Assembly (NCBI GenBank): GCA_963746955.1
Contig: CAVVDR010000004.1
Coordinates: 186,001-250,000 of the forward strand
Origin: DASQBT01 sp963746955
GTDB taxonomy: Bacteria; Pseudomonadota; Gammaproteobacteria; Burkholderiales; Thiobacillaceae
DNA: 64,000 nucleotides
Reading direction: 5' to 3'
The position numbers were made by a program, and so were the translations under genes. Below the pieces are notes generated by a model, which worked only from the letters and a program-made list of their open reading frames with translations, made no database searches and was not told the origin of the DNA. Below, piece after piece: positions 9,165 to 17,805 of this stretch (positions are counted from its first letter, which is position 1; every line of letters starts with the position of its first letter).

Positions 9165-10009
9165 GCGCCCCGAGCCATTTGCATCAGGCGCGACACCCGT
9201 TCCTCGGTCGAGGGGTGGGTAGAAAATAACCCCTTGATACCGCCAGCAGACAAGGGGTTGATGATCATCATCTGCGCGGTTTCCGGATGCATTTCCGCCG
9301 TGGGCATCGCCTGCCCCTTGGCATAGGCTTCAATCTTTCTCAGGCCCATGGCGAGTGCTTCCGGGTCGCCTGAAATTTCGGCGCCGCCGGCGTCCGCACC
9401 AAATTCGCGGCTGCGTGAAATTGCCAACTGGATCAGCATGGCGGCAATCGGCGCCAGAATCATCACGATGATCGCAATGACAGGATTGCCGCCCCGATCC
9501 CGGTCGTTGCCGCCGAAGAACATGCCAAAGTTAGCCAGCATCGAAATGGCCCCCGCCACGGTTGCGGAAAGGGTGGAAATCAGGGTGTCGCGGTTTCTGA
9601 CGTGCGTCAGCTCATGCGCCATCACAGCGCGCAGTTCGCGCTCTGACAGCAATTGCACGATGCCGGTGGTGGCGGCCACCGCGGCATGTTCCGGGTTGCG
9701 CCCGGTGGCGAACGCATTGGGCTGTGGTTCGTCGATGAGGTAGACCCGCGGCATGGGCAGTCCTGCGTTGTGTGCCAGTTCCTGCACCGCCGCATAGTAC
9801 CGGCCACCGATCTGTGCATCCACCTCGCGTGCCTGATACATGCGCAACACCATCTTGTCCGAGTTCCAGTACGCAAACAGGTTCATCGCGCCGCCTATGA
9901 TCAGCGCGATCAACATGCCGCTCTTGCCTCCCAGCACCAGACCCACGGCACCGAACAGGGCCACGATGCCGGCCATCAAAATGGAAGTTTTCAGCCAGTT
10001 GCCGAACAT
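9161..10009 (-). CDS. htpX: Membrane zinc metalloprotease HtpX
   Basis: Inner-membrane M48 protease that degrades misfolded membrane proteins under envelope stress. It has two N-terminal membrane helices, the zinc motif HELTH at residues 132-136, two further hydrophobic segments, and the third zinc ligand glutamate in SREFGADAGGA. The 282-aa length is typical. Its stop codon lies within two bases of the proposed rsmB start, suggesting coupled translation down an htpX-rsmB-DUF4390-ntrY-ntrX run. Confidence 0.95.
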   Translation of the reverse strand: MFGNWLKTSILMAGIVALFGAVGLVLGGKSGMLIALIIGGAMNLFAYWNSDKMVLRMYQAREVDAQIGGRYYAAVQELAHNAGLPMPRVYLIDEPQPNAFATGRNPEHAAVAATTGIVQLLSERELRAVMAHELTHVRNRDTLISTLSATVAGAISMLANFGMFFGGNDRDRGGNPVIAIIVMILAPIAAMLIQLAISRSREFGADAGGAEISGDPEALAMGLRKIEAYAKGQAMPTAEMHPETAQMMIINPLSAGGIKGLFSTHPSTEERVSRLMQMARGA

Positions 10010-10212
10010 ATTTCTTCGCTCCGGATTCGTGAGTAAATGGACTGCGTTTAGATGGTATCTGTTCCGGCAAATTCAATCGGCCTGGTACCAAATTCTGCCC
10101 GAGTGCCGCTTGCGGTCTTTGGCCGACGCCTGGCGCCAGTGATGACTATAAAGAGATCTCGGGAAGGCAGGATGGGCTTTCTCGAAGCTGTAAGTCTGAA
10201 TGGGGTGGAATC

Positions 10213-10557
10213 GTGAAAAGAAGTTCAGTATTGGTCATCGCAGCCCTGCTCTCGGGTTTTTGCACAGTTTCCCTGGCCGCGGGTGACATAGCGTCGGGAA
10301 AGGACAAAGCCATCGCCTGTGCCGCCTGCCACGGGCTGGATGGAACATGGGAAATTCCACTACTGCAGGGCGGCATGACTAAATTGGCTGGAATGGATGA
10401 GCATAGGCTTCTAGACGCTCTGATGGCGTATCGCTACGGCCGACGCTTTCATCCAATGATGCAGTTTTTCGTTCTGCCGTACAGTGACAAGGATCTGGAA
10501 GACATTGCGGCCTACTATTCGAGCCTGAAGGATCCCCTGTTGGTTCCACGCAAATAG
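10213..10557 (+). CDS. Small monohaem cytochrome c (class I, c553-like)
   Basis: A 114-aa periplasmic cytochrome with a signal peptide (about residues 1-23) and one haem c site CAACH at 36-40. A Met82/Met83 pair is positioned as the likely distal haem ligand. The C-terminal helix (DLEDIAAYYSSL) is typical of the cytochrome c553/FccA-like group that passes electrons in sulfide or respiratory chains. The start is GTG at 10213 behind a G-rich ribosome site. It stands alone between the divergent htpX gene and the convergent fmt gene, so its redox partner cannot be inferred. Confidence 0.85.
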   Translation: MKRSSVLVIAALLSGFCTVSLAAGDIASGKDKAIACAACHGLDGTWEIPLLQGGMTKLAGMDEHRLLDALMAYRYGRRFHPMMQFFVLPYSDKDLEDIAAYYSSLKDPLLVPRK

Positions 10558-10574
10558 ATTGCGATTGAGCCGCG

Positions 10575-11498
10575 TCACAAATTCCCCAAGGTCTCGCCGG
10601 GGCTTAATGGATTACCCGCCAGAAACGCGGCAGCGGACATGCGCCTGCTGCCAGCTTTCTGCAGTTCGCCAATTCGCAGCGTGCCGTTCCCGCAAGCCAC
10701 AACCAGGCCTTCGGGCTTCGCCTCAAGTACCCGCCCTTCGTGTCCGCTGCCGGCGACTGGGACAGCCTGCCAGATCTTGAGGGTTTCGCCGTTGAGGACG
10801 GTCCAGGCACCGGGTGCCGGATTGAACGCCCTCACCTTGCGCGCCAGCACTTCCGCAGGGAGGGACCAGTCCAGCCGGGCGGCTTCCTTGTTCACCTTGG
10901 CCGCATAGGTCACACCCTCCGCCGGTTGCGCAACGGGCGTCAGCGCATCGAGCCGATCAAGCGCATCGAGGATGGCCTGCGCCCCAACTTCGGCCAGGCG
11001 GTCATGCAAGCTGCCGGCGGTGTCGGTTTCAGCTATTGGAACGGATACGGTCAGCAGCACCGGTCCGGTATCCAGTCCGGCTTCCATTCGCATGATGGAG
11101 ATGCCGGTTTGCTTGTCCCCGGCCTCGATTGCCCGCTGGACGGGCGCCGCCCCGCGCCAGCGCGGCAAGAGCGAGGCATGAATGTTGAGGCAGCCCAAGC
11201 GTGGAAGGTCCAGCACGGTCTGGGGCAGGATCAGCCCATACGCCGCCACGACCATCACGTCCGCCCGCGCTTCCCGAATCGGGCCATGCGCCGCCGGGTC
11301 GCGCAGGTTTCCCGGCTGGTAGACGGAAATCTCAAGCGCCTGCGCCATGAGTTTTACCGGGCTGCGCGTCAAATTCATCCCGCGGCCGGCAGGGCGATCC
11401 GGCTGGGTCAGGACCAGAGGGATGGTGTGGCCCGCCCGAGCTACTGCAGACAACGCATGCCGGGCAAACTCGGGGGTGCCCGCGAAAACAACGCGCAT
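10575..11498 (-). CDS. fmt: Methionyl-tRNA formyltransferase
   Basis: Transfers a formyl group from 10-formyl-THF to initiator Met-tRNA. The N-terminal formyltransferase domain contains the signature SLLPRWRGAAPVQRAI with the catalytic Asn/His/Asp set (NIHASLLP; the later MRMEAGLDTGPVL). A C-terminal OB-like tRNA-binding domain follows. The 307-aa length is normal. The ATG overlaps the def stop by one base (TGATG), so the two initiator-Met enzymes are translationally coupled. Confidence 0.95.
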   Translation of the reverse strand: MRVVFAGTPEFARHALSAVARAGHTIPLVLTQPDRPAGRGMNLTRSPVKLMAQALEISVYQPGNLRDPAAHGPIREARADVMVVAAYGLILPQTVLDLPRLGCLNIHASLLPRWRGAAPVQRAIEAGDKQTGISIMRMEAGLDTGPVLLTVSVPIAETDTAGSLHDRLAEVGAQAILDALDRLDALTPVAQPAEGVTYAAKVNKEAARLDWSLPAEVLARKVRAFNPAPGAWTVLNGETLKIWQAVPVAGSGHEGRVLEAKPEGLVVACGNGTLRIGELQKAGSRRMSAAAFLAGNPLSPGETLGNL

Positions 11499-12031
11499 CA
11501 GAGTATGGTGTGCTGGCCGTCGCTGGGCGCTTTGCGCTCGCGCGCTTCTTTCTGCAGCTTGACCCTGATGCGGTTCTGCTTGAGGCGGGAAAGGTACTGG
11601 ACAAATACCTTGCCCAGCAGATGATCCATCTCATGCTGCACGCAGACGGCCAAAAGTCCTTCCGCATCGAACTCGCAGGCTTCACCTTGCCGATTGAGAG
11701 CCCGGACCCGAACCTTTTCCGCTCGATGCACCTTCTCGTAGATGCCTGGAACCGAAAGACAACCCTCCTCCCATTCCACCTCGCCGCTCTTTTCGATGAT
11801 TTCGGGATTGATCAGCACCCGCAAGTCATTACGCTGCTCGGAAATATCGATCACGATGACTCGCTCGTGAGCATCCACCTGAGTCGCGGCGAGGCCGATG
11901 CCGGGGGCGGCGTACATGGTCTCTGCCAGATCGTCCACCAGCTTCTGGATACGCGCATCAACCGCCTGTACGGGTTTAGCCACTGTGTGCAGGCGTGCGT
12001 CGGGGTAGCGAAGGATGGACAGCTTGGCCAT
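11498..12031 (-). CDS. def: Peptide deformylase
   Basis: Metalloenzyme that removes the formyl group from nascent proteins. All three family motifs are present: GIGLAATQ (44-51), EEGCLSV with metal ligand Cys91, and QHEMDHLLG with ligands His133 and His137 and catalytic Glu134. The 177-aa length is typical. It forms the def-fmt operon and is divergent from the LysM gene, with which it shares about 140 bases of control region. Confidence 0.96.
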   Translation of the reverse strand: MAKLSILRYPDARLHTVAKPVQAVDARIQKLVDDLAETMYAAPGIGLAATQVDAHERVIVIDISEQRNDLRVLINPEIIEKSGEVEWEEGCLSVPGIYEKVHRAEKVRVRALNRQGEACEFDAEGLLAVCVQHEMDHLLGKVFVQYLSRLKQNRIRVKLQKEARERKAPSDGQHTIL

Positions 12032-12062
12032 AAAAGCTTGTTTCTATAAGAGGTTAGGTGCA

Positions 12063-12086
12063 AACTTTCACGGCAAGTTGAAAGTT
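12063..12086. repeat. 8-bp inverted repeat in the def/LysM control region
   Basis: AACTTTCA at 12063-12070 and TGAAAGTT at 12079-12086 form a perfect inverted repeat with an 8-base spacer. It lies 32 bases upstream of def and about 90 bases upstream of the LysM gene. There is no U-run, so it is not an obvious intrinsic terminator. It could be an operator shared by the divergent genes, or part of the def leader. Confidence 0.4.
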
Positions 12087-12144
12087 GGGCTAAATCTGAT
12101 GATATTTCAACCGTTATGACTGAGAGTATTCCATAATTCTCAAA

Positions 12145-12159
12145 TTAGACAAGGTCTAA
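12145..12159. promoter_or_regulatory. Interrupted palindrome TTAGAC-N3-GTCTAA before the LysM gene
   Basis: A 6-bp perfect inverted repeat separated by three bases, ending 15 bases before the LysM gene's ATG. Its size and position suit a transcription-factor operator or a short leader hairpin near the ribosome site. No matching regulator is recognisable from sequence alone. Confidence 0.35.
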
Positions 12160-12174
12160 ATAAAGGGTTCCTCC

Positions 12175-13368
12175 ATGCGCAAATTCCTGATCGCTGCCGC
12201 CTTTTTCACGGCTTTCGCCCTTCCTGCTCTAGCCGATGAACTTCAATTGCGGAAAGACGCTCCGGACAAGTATGCCGTCGTCAAGGGCGACACCTTGTGG
12301 GACATATCGGGGCGCTTCCTGAAGAGTCCCTGGCGCTGGCCTGAGATCTGGAACATGAACAAGGAGGAGATCAAGAACCCGCACTGGATCTACCCGGGCG
12401 ACCTGATCGTGCTTGACCGTACCGGGGGCCGGCCATACTTGAAACTGGTGCCTGGGCCAGAGCACGGACTTGAAACCACCAGGCTCTCGCCACACTCGCG
12501 GGAAACCCCGATCGAAACCAATGCCATCCCCACCATTCCGGTCTCTGTCATTCATCCCTTCCTCTCCCAACCGCGCGTAGTCCCGGCCGGCGAAATGGAC
12601 AGGGCGCCGTTCATTCTGGGCACCAATGAAGATCGGATCGTGCTGGCCAAGGGCGACACCGCTTACGCCACCGGCGGCCCCGCCAATGTCACCCGCTGGA
12701 ACGTCCTGCGTCCGGGCAAGGCCTTGAAGGATCCGGAGACGGGCGAACTGTTGGGCTATGAAGTGGAATATCTGGGTGATGCCCGCACCCTGCTGCCGGG
12801 CGCCCCGCAAAAGATTCTGATTACCAGCACGGCTCGGGAAATTCTGCCCAGGGACAAGCTGCTGCCTGCCAATGACGATATACCCTTCGAGTACGCGCCC
12901 CACGCGCCGGAACGACGCGTCACGGGTCGGATTATTTCCGCTTACGGCGGTATATCGGATACCGGCCGCTATCAAACCGTGGTCCTTAATCGCGGCGCCC
13001 GGGACGGACTCGACCCAGGTCAGGTTCTGGCCATTTATCAGGCAGGCGACACGGTCAAACTGTCCAAAGAGGAGCAGGAACGAATCACCTGGCTGGCCAA
13101 CAAGGCGGGTGCGCCGGACACCGCATGGCTAACCAACGATGTGCGCTGTCTCAATAAAGACGGCAAGGTGACTTATGATCAGCCCGCTGATAGCAGGGGG
13201 GTCTATCGGTCGGCGTGCCTCAACAATGCGGATGAAAATGACATCAAGCTGCCGGATGCCCGCAGCGGGCTGCTGATGGTCTATCGGGTGTATGACAAGG
13301 TTGCCTACGCGCTCATCATGCAATCCGATCGCGCCGTACATTTGCTCGATACGGTCCGCAACCCCTGA
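12175..13368 (+). CDS. LysM domain-containing exported protein
   Basis: A 397-aa exported protein with a signal peptide (residues 1-20, ending ALA) and one LysM peptidoglycan-binding domain directly after it (about 34-83; VKGDTLWDIS to YPGDLIVLDR). A long C-terminal domain of unknown function follows, with a second conserved block around GRIISAYGGISDTGRYQTVVLNRG. LysM proteins in this position upstream of dprA are common in betaproteobacteria. Its job is probably in cell-wall binding. A tight 9-base gap separates it from the dprA start, suggesting co-transcription. Confidence 0.88.
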   Translation: MRKFLIAAAFFTAFALPALADELQLRKDAPDKYAVVKGDTLWDISGRFLKSPWRWPEIWNMNKEEIKNPHWIYPGDLIVLDRTGGRPYLKLVPGPEHGLETTRLSPHSRETPIETNAIPTIPVSVIHPFLSQPRVVPAGEMDRAPFILGTNEDRIVLAKGDTAYATGGPANVTRWNVLRPGKALKDPETGELLGYEVEYLGDARTLLPGAPQKILITSTAREILPRDKLLPANDDIPFEYAPHAPERRVTGRIISAYGGISDTGRYQTVVLNRGARDGLDPGQVLAIYQAGDTVKLSKEEQERITWLANKAGAPDTAWLTNDVRCLNKDGKVTYDQPADSRGVYRSACLNNADENDIKLPDARSGLLMVYRVYDKVAYALIMQSDRAVHLLDTVRNP

Positions 13369-13377
13369 GCCCAACCC

Positions 13378-14451
13378 TTGAGCCATCGCTCGTCGCCCGA
13401 GCCTTGGCTCAAGTTCTGTCTCGTGCCCGGTATCGGCGACGGGGCAATCCGCAAGCTGCTCGAGCACTTTGGTGGGATTCATGCGGCCGCCGCCGCGCCG
13501 GCCACCGCTCTAAGGCAAGTTCTCCCGCCCCGGCTGGCCGAAGCGCTCCACAATGGGCCCGATTCCGACCTGCTGCTGCATACCCTTAACTGGCTGGAAA
13601 AGCCCCAGCACTTCCTGCTAACGCTTGAAGACGACGACTATCCAACTCTGCTTCGGGAGATTCCCGATCCGCCTCCGGTGCTCTATGGCCGCGGCCGCCG
13701 TGACTTGTTGGGCAGACCCGCTCTCGCCATCGTCGGCTCCCGCAATGCAACGCCCCAGGGCATAGCCAATGCCGGAGCATTCGCCGAGGCCCTGTCCGGC
13801 GCCGGCCTGACCATAGTCAGCGGCCTGGCCCTGGGAATAGATGCCAGCGCCCACCGCGGCGGACTAAGAGGCGAGGGTTCCACCGTCGCAGTGGTCGGGA
13901 CCGGACTCGACCGTGTCTACCCAGCCGGTAACAAGGCGCTGGCGCATGAAATTGCCGACAAGGGCCTGCTGCTGTCGGAATTCAACCTGGGCAGCCCCTC
14001 GGCGGCCGGGCATTTCCCCAAACGCAACCGCCTCATCAGCGGTCTTTGCCGCGGGGTGCTGGTGGCCGAAGCCACTCCCGACTCCGGCTCCCTCATCACC
14101 GCTCGCTTGGGACTGGACCAGGGTCGCGAAGTGTTCGCCATTCCGGGCTCGATTCATTCTCCCCAGTCACGCGGCTGTCACCAACTCATCAAACAGGGGG
14201 CCAAACTGGTGGAAACCGCAGTCGACGTCCTGGAAGAGTTGGCCTGGCCCGTGATGTCCTCATTGGGCAGTATGCCAACAGGCGCGCCGGATAGTCTGCT
14301 TGCCGCGATGGGGCATGATCCCGTCAGCCTCGAGGCCCTGGTAACAATCACCGGGTTGACGGTGGAGACGCTTTCGGCCAAGCTGTTGACGCTTGAACTG
14401 GAGGGCCGCGTCGCGCAGCTGCCGGGCGGGCGTTACCAACAACTTTCCTGA
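13378..14451 (+). CDS. dprA: DNA-processing protein DprA (Smf)
   Basis: Loads RecA onto incoming single-stranded DNA during natural transformation. An N-terminal SAM-like helical region is followed by the Rossmann-like DprA domain (AIVGSRNATPQG, SGLALGIDASAHRG, VVGTGLDRVYP). A C-terminal winged-helix DML1-like domain lies at about 300-357. The only start before the conserved N-terminus is TTG at 13378, because an in-frame stop, the LysM gene's own TGA, lies 9 bases upstream. Presence of dprA is compatible with, but does not prove, competence. Confidence 0.93.
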   Translation: MSHRSSPEPWLKFCLVPGIGDGAIRKLLEHFGGIHAAAAAPATALRQVLPPRLAEALHNGPDSDLLLHTLNWLEKPQHFLLTLEDDDYPTLLREIPDPPPVLYGRGRRDLLGRPALAIVGSRNATPQGIANAGAFAEALSGAGLTIVSGLALGIDASAHRGGLRGEGSTVAVVGTGLDRVYPAGNKALAHEIADKGLLLSEFNLGSPSAAGHFPKRNRLISGLCRGVLVAEATPDSGSLITARLGLDQGREVFAIPGSIHSPQSRGCHQLIKQGAKLVETAVDVLEELAWPVMSSLGSMPTGAPDSLLAAMGHDPVSLEALVTITGLTVETLSAKLLTLELEGRVAQLPGGRYQQLS

Positions 14452-14454
14452 TCT

Positions 14455-14901
14455 ATGTTTGAAATCCTTGTCTATTTGTACGAAAGTTACCGCCACGCGG
14501 ACCTGACTCCAGACCGCGATGCGCTTGAGCAACGCCTGTTCGCCGCCGGCTTTGAAGAAGAGGAAATTGCCCGCGCGCTGGACTGGTTTACCCGCATGAG
14601 CGTTTCGCCCAGTCATCCGCGTCTGGCCGAAGCCGGGTTTCGTCACTATGCCCCGGAAGAAGCCGAGCGCCTGGACAGCGAGTGCCAGTCCACCCTGCGC
14701 TACCTGGAACAGGCCGAAATTCTGGATGCCGAGTCGCGCGAGTGGGTGATTCATGGCCTGCTGCATCTTGGCGGCGAAGAGATCGAGCCGGATCATGTGC
14801 GCTGGATGACCCTCATCGTGCTGTGGAGCCGGGGCTTCATTGAGCACTACACGTTTCTCGAAGACCTGCTGATCAACCCCGCCGAATACCCATTGCACTA
14901 G
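14455..14901 (+). CDS. smg: Smg family protein (DUF494)
   Basis: A 148-aa acidic protein of the Smg/DUF494 family, which typically lies between dprA and topA in proteobacteria. Recognisable parts are MFEILVYLYESY at the start and a conserved C-terminus. It starts 4 bases after the dprA stop. The function of the family is not established; the consistent linkage to dprA and topA suggests a DNA-related role. Confidence 0.9.
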   Translation: MFEILVYLYESYRHADLTPDRDALEQRLFAAGFEEEEIARALDWFTRMSVSPSHPRLAEAGFRHYAPEEAERLDSECQSTLRYLEQAEILDAESREWVIHGLLHLGGEEIEPDHVRWMTLIVLWSRGFIEHYTFLEDLLINPAEYPLH

Positions 14902-14916
14902 GCCGGTACGCCCTGA

Positions 14917-17370
14917 ATGAGCAAGCTGGTCATCGTCGAATCGCCTTCCAAGTGCAAGACCTTGAAGAAATACCTGGGCGACGATTTCGATATTCTCGCC
15001 TCCTACGGCCACGTCCGCGACCTGGAGCCCAAGACCGGTGCGGTCGATCCGGCCAATCACTTCGCGATGAAATACCGGTTGATCGAGCGCAACTCGAAGC
15101 ACGTCGAGGCGATCTGCAAGGCGGCCAAGAAGGCCGATGAAATCCTGCTCGCCACCGACCCGGATCGGGAAGGCGAAGCCATCTCCTGGCACATCGCGGA
15201 AATCCTCGGCGAGCGCAAATTGCTTAAGACCGGCAAGCTCAAACGCATCGTGTTCTATGAAATCACCCAGACCGCGGTCCGGGAGGCCGTCGCCCATCCG
15301 CGCGAGGTTTCCATGGACCTGGTCAACGCCCAGCAGGCGCGGCGTGCGCTCGATTATCTGGTGGGGTTCAATCTCTCGCCGCTGCTGTGGAAGAAGATAA
15401 GCCCCGGTCTGTCCGCGGGCCGGGTGCAGTCGCCAGCCTTGCGCATGATTGTGGAGCGCGAGGATGAAATCGAGAAATTCCAGGCGCGCGAATACTGGAC
15501 CCTGCACCTGGACAGCCACCAGGCCAAGCAAAGCTTCAGTGCCCGACTGGTGCAGTTCAAGGGCGAAAAGCTTCAGCAATTCTCGATCGAAAACGAAACC
15601 TCCCAGAGCGAGGTACTGAAGGCCCTCGCCGACCGGCCTGCCCGCGTGCTCAGCGTGGAGAAGAAGCGCCGCGCCCGCCACCCGCCACCGCCTTTCACTA
15701 CCTCCACTTTGCAACAGGCCGCGGTGCGGCAACTGGGCATGACCACTGACCGGGTGATGCGCACCGCGCAGCAATTGTATGAAGGCATCGATATCGGCGG
15801 CGGCGCGGTCGGTCTCATTACCTACATGCGGACCGACTCGGTCAACCTGGCCAACGAAGCCATCGCCGACATCCGCACCTATGTCGGCAAGCACTTCGAC
15901 GCCGACTACCTGCCGGCATCCGCCCAACATTACCAGGCCAAGACCAAGAATGCCCAGGAGGCGCATGAAGCCATCCGTCCCACTTCGGTCCAGCACCGGC
16001 CTCAGTCACTCAAGGACCATTTATCGCACGACCAGTTGCGGCTCTATGAACTGATCTGGAAGCGTGCAGTCGCCTCGCAGATGACGCCCGCCCAGTTCGA
16101 CACGGTGGCGGCCGATATTGTGGTGGGTGACGGCATCTTCCGCGCCACCGGTCAAACCCTGGCCTTCCCCGGCTTCCTTGCCGTCTACCAGGAGGATGAG
16201 GACAACGAGGAAGAAGCCAGGCTGCCGCCGCTCAAGGAGGGCCAGGACTTGCCAGTGGACAGGCTCTACGGCGAACAGCATTTCACCCAGCCGCCGCCGC
16301 GATTTACCGAGGCCAGCCTGGTAAAAACCCTGGAGGAATACGGCATCGGCCGGCCCTCCACCTATGCCAGCATCATCTCCACCCTGCAGGACCGGGAATA
16401 CGTGGTGCTGGACAAAAAGCGCTTCACTCCCACGCCCATCGGCCGGCTGGTGAACTGCTTTCTCACGCGCCATTTCACCCACTATGTGGATTATGACTTT
16501 ACTGCCAATCTGGAGGACAAGCTCGACGACGTGTCCAATGGCAAGCGCGTGTGGACCCGCTTGATGGGAGACTTCTGGAAGGATTTCAACGATACCCTGT
16601 TGCAAAAGCAGGAAGTGGACCGTGGCTGCCCGATCCCCGATGAGGTCTGCCCCAAATGTGGCAGCCCGCTCAACATGCAGGCGAGCAAGAAAGGCCTGTT
16701 CATAGGCTGCACCGCCTATCCCAAGTGCGACTACACCCGGCCGTTGTCCGGCATCGAGGAGGGTCCCACCGTTCTCGGTCTTGACCCGCAGAGCGGCCAG
16801 AATGTTTTACTGCTCAATGGGCGCTATGGCCTGTACGTGCAGATCGGCGAAACTCCGGAGGACAAGAAGCTCAAGCCGCGCCGTGCCTCCTGGCCCAAGG
16901 AGGTCGCAGCGGACCAGGCCGATCTCGCCACCGCACTGAAATTGCTCTCCTTGCCGCGAGAAGTGGGTCGCCACCCGCAGACGGGTCTGCCCATTGTCGC
17001 CAACACCGGCCGCTTCGGGCCTTACCTGCTGTATGACGGCAAGTTCAAATCCATCCCAAAGGACGACGACGTCTATACCATCGCCCTGCAGCGCGCAGTG
17101 GAGGTGCTGGATATGGAACGCGCGCCGCGCGGCAGCACCGCGGGCGGCAGCGATGGCAAAACCCTCGGCAAGCACCCCGACGACGGCAAGCCGGTACAGT
17201 TGCTGAATGGCCGCTATGGATGGTATGTGAAGCATGGCAAGGTGAACGCCACTGTACCCAAGTCCCAGGAGCCTGAATCTGTCACGCTGGACGAGGCGCT
17301 TGCCCTGCTTGGGGCCAAGGCTGCAAAAGGTCCGGCAAAGAAACCGGCCCGCAAAGCCAGGTCGGCCTGA
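14917..17370 (+). CDS. topA: DNA topoisomerase I (type IA)
   Basis: Relaxes negative supercoils. The TOPRIM domain (MSKLVIVESPSKCKTL with acidic DPDREGE) is followed by the gate domains. The catalytic tyrosine lies in ITYMRTDSVNL, and one four-cysteine zinc ribbon sits near residues 575-605 (CPKCG to YPKCDY). Two TopA C-terminal repeats follow (NGRYGLYVQIG and NGRYGWYVKHG), then a Lys/Ala-rich tail. The 817-aa length is normal, with a single zinc ribbon rather than the three of E. coli. Last of the LysM-dprA-smg-topA run. Confidence 0.96.
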   Translation: MSKLVIVESPSKCKTLKKYLGDDFDILASYGHVRDLEPKTGAVDPANHFAMKYRLIERNSKHVEAICKAAKKADEILLATDPDREGEAISWHIAEILGERKLLKTGKLKRIVFYEITQTAVREAVAHPREVSMDLVNAQQARRALDYLVGFNLSPLLWKKISPGLSAGRVQSPALRMIVEREDEIEKFQAREYWTLHLDSHQAKQSFSARLVQFKGEKLQQFSIENETSQSEVLKALADRPARVLSVEKKRRARHPPPPFTTSTLQQAAVRQLGMTTDRVMRTAQQLYEGIDIGGGAVGLITYMRTDSVNLANEAIADIRTYVGKHFDADYLPASAQHYQAKTKNAQEAHEAIRPTSVQHRPQSLKDHLSHDQLRLYELIWKRAVASQMTPAQFDTVAADIVVGDGIFRATGQTLAFPGFLAVYQEDEDNEEEARLPPLKEGQDLPVDRLYGEQHFTQPPPRFTEASLVKTLEEYGIGRPSTYASIISTLQDREYVVLDKKRFTPTPIGRLVNCFLTRHFTHYVDYDFTANLEDKLDDVSNGKRVWTRLMGDFWKDFNDTLLQKQEVDRGCPIPDEVCPKCGSPLNMQASKKGLFIGCTAYPKCDYTRPLSGIEEGPTVLGLDPQSGQNVLLLNGRYGLYVQIGETPEDKKLKPRRASWPKEVAADQADLATALKLLSLPREVGRHPQTGLPIVANTGRFGPYLLYDGKFKSIPKDDDVYTIALQRAVEVLDMERAPRGSTAGGSDGKTLGKHPDDGKPVQLLNGRYGWYVKHGKVNATVPKSQEPESVTLDEALALLGAKAAKGPAKKPARKARSA

Positions 17371-17386
17371 GCCGACGCTTGGTGTA

Positions 17387-17767
17387 GTGAGCGATGCTCC
17401 CACCAAGTCGCTGTTGTCGTTGATTGAGCTGGGCGGCTATCCAGACTTCCGTCCCCTGTATGAACGTCTCGGCTATGAAGTCATCACCGAATTTTCTGCC
17501 CGCCGCGCCCAGGCCCGTTTGCGGGCGTTCATGCCCGACGTCATTGTGGCGGATTTTTACAAGCGTTACTTTCACGACCGGGTGAGCAATCTGGAATCCG
17601 TCCTGGCGCTCAAGTCCCGCCTGCCGCACACCCGCATCATCGTCCTCTACGAACCTATTCACCAATCCGACATCGACCATTTGCGTCAGCGCTGCCCCCT
17701 CGACGCTGCCCTGCCGCTGCCCGTCACCGAACGCGTGCTCGAAGCGGCTCTGACGCAAGCAGGTTGA
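17387..17767 (+). CDS. Receiver-like protein of unknown function
   Basis: A 126-aa cytoplasmic protein. The pattern of strands and helices, with PDVIVADF resembling the phosphorylation strand of a response-regulator receiver and RIIVLYEP resembling the next strand, suggests a receiver-like or pseudo-receiver fold. The N-terminal acidic pair of true receivers is not evident. I chose GTG at 17387, 16 bases after the topA stop; an upstream ATG at 17300 would overlap topA with unlikely sequence. No partner kinase or output domain is adjacent. Confidence 0.65.
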   Translation: MSDAPTKSLLSLIELGGYPDFRPLYERLGYEVITEFSARRAQARLRAFMPDVIVADFYKRYFHDRVSNLESVLALKSRLPHTRIIVLYEPIHQSDIDHLRQRCPLDAALPLPVTERVLEAALTQAG

Positions 17768-17805
17768 CCAGGATGTGGGGTTTCCACGAATCCGATCCCC
17801 GCAGA

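Noticed and set aside
14260..15996. 578-aa open frame antisense to topA and dprA
   Set aside because: It lies wholly opposite clear topA and dprA coding sequence; long antisense frames are expected at this GC content and the translation has no domain.
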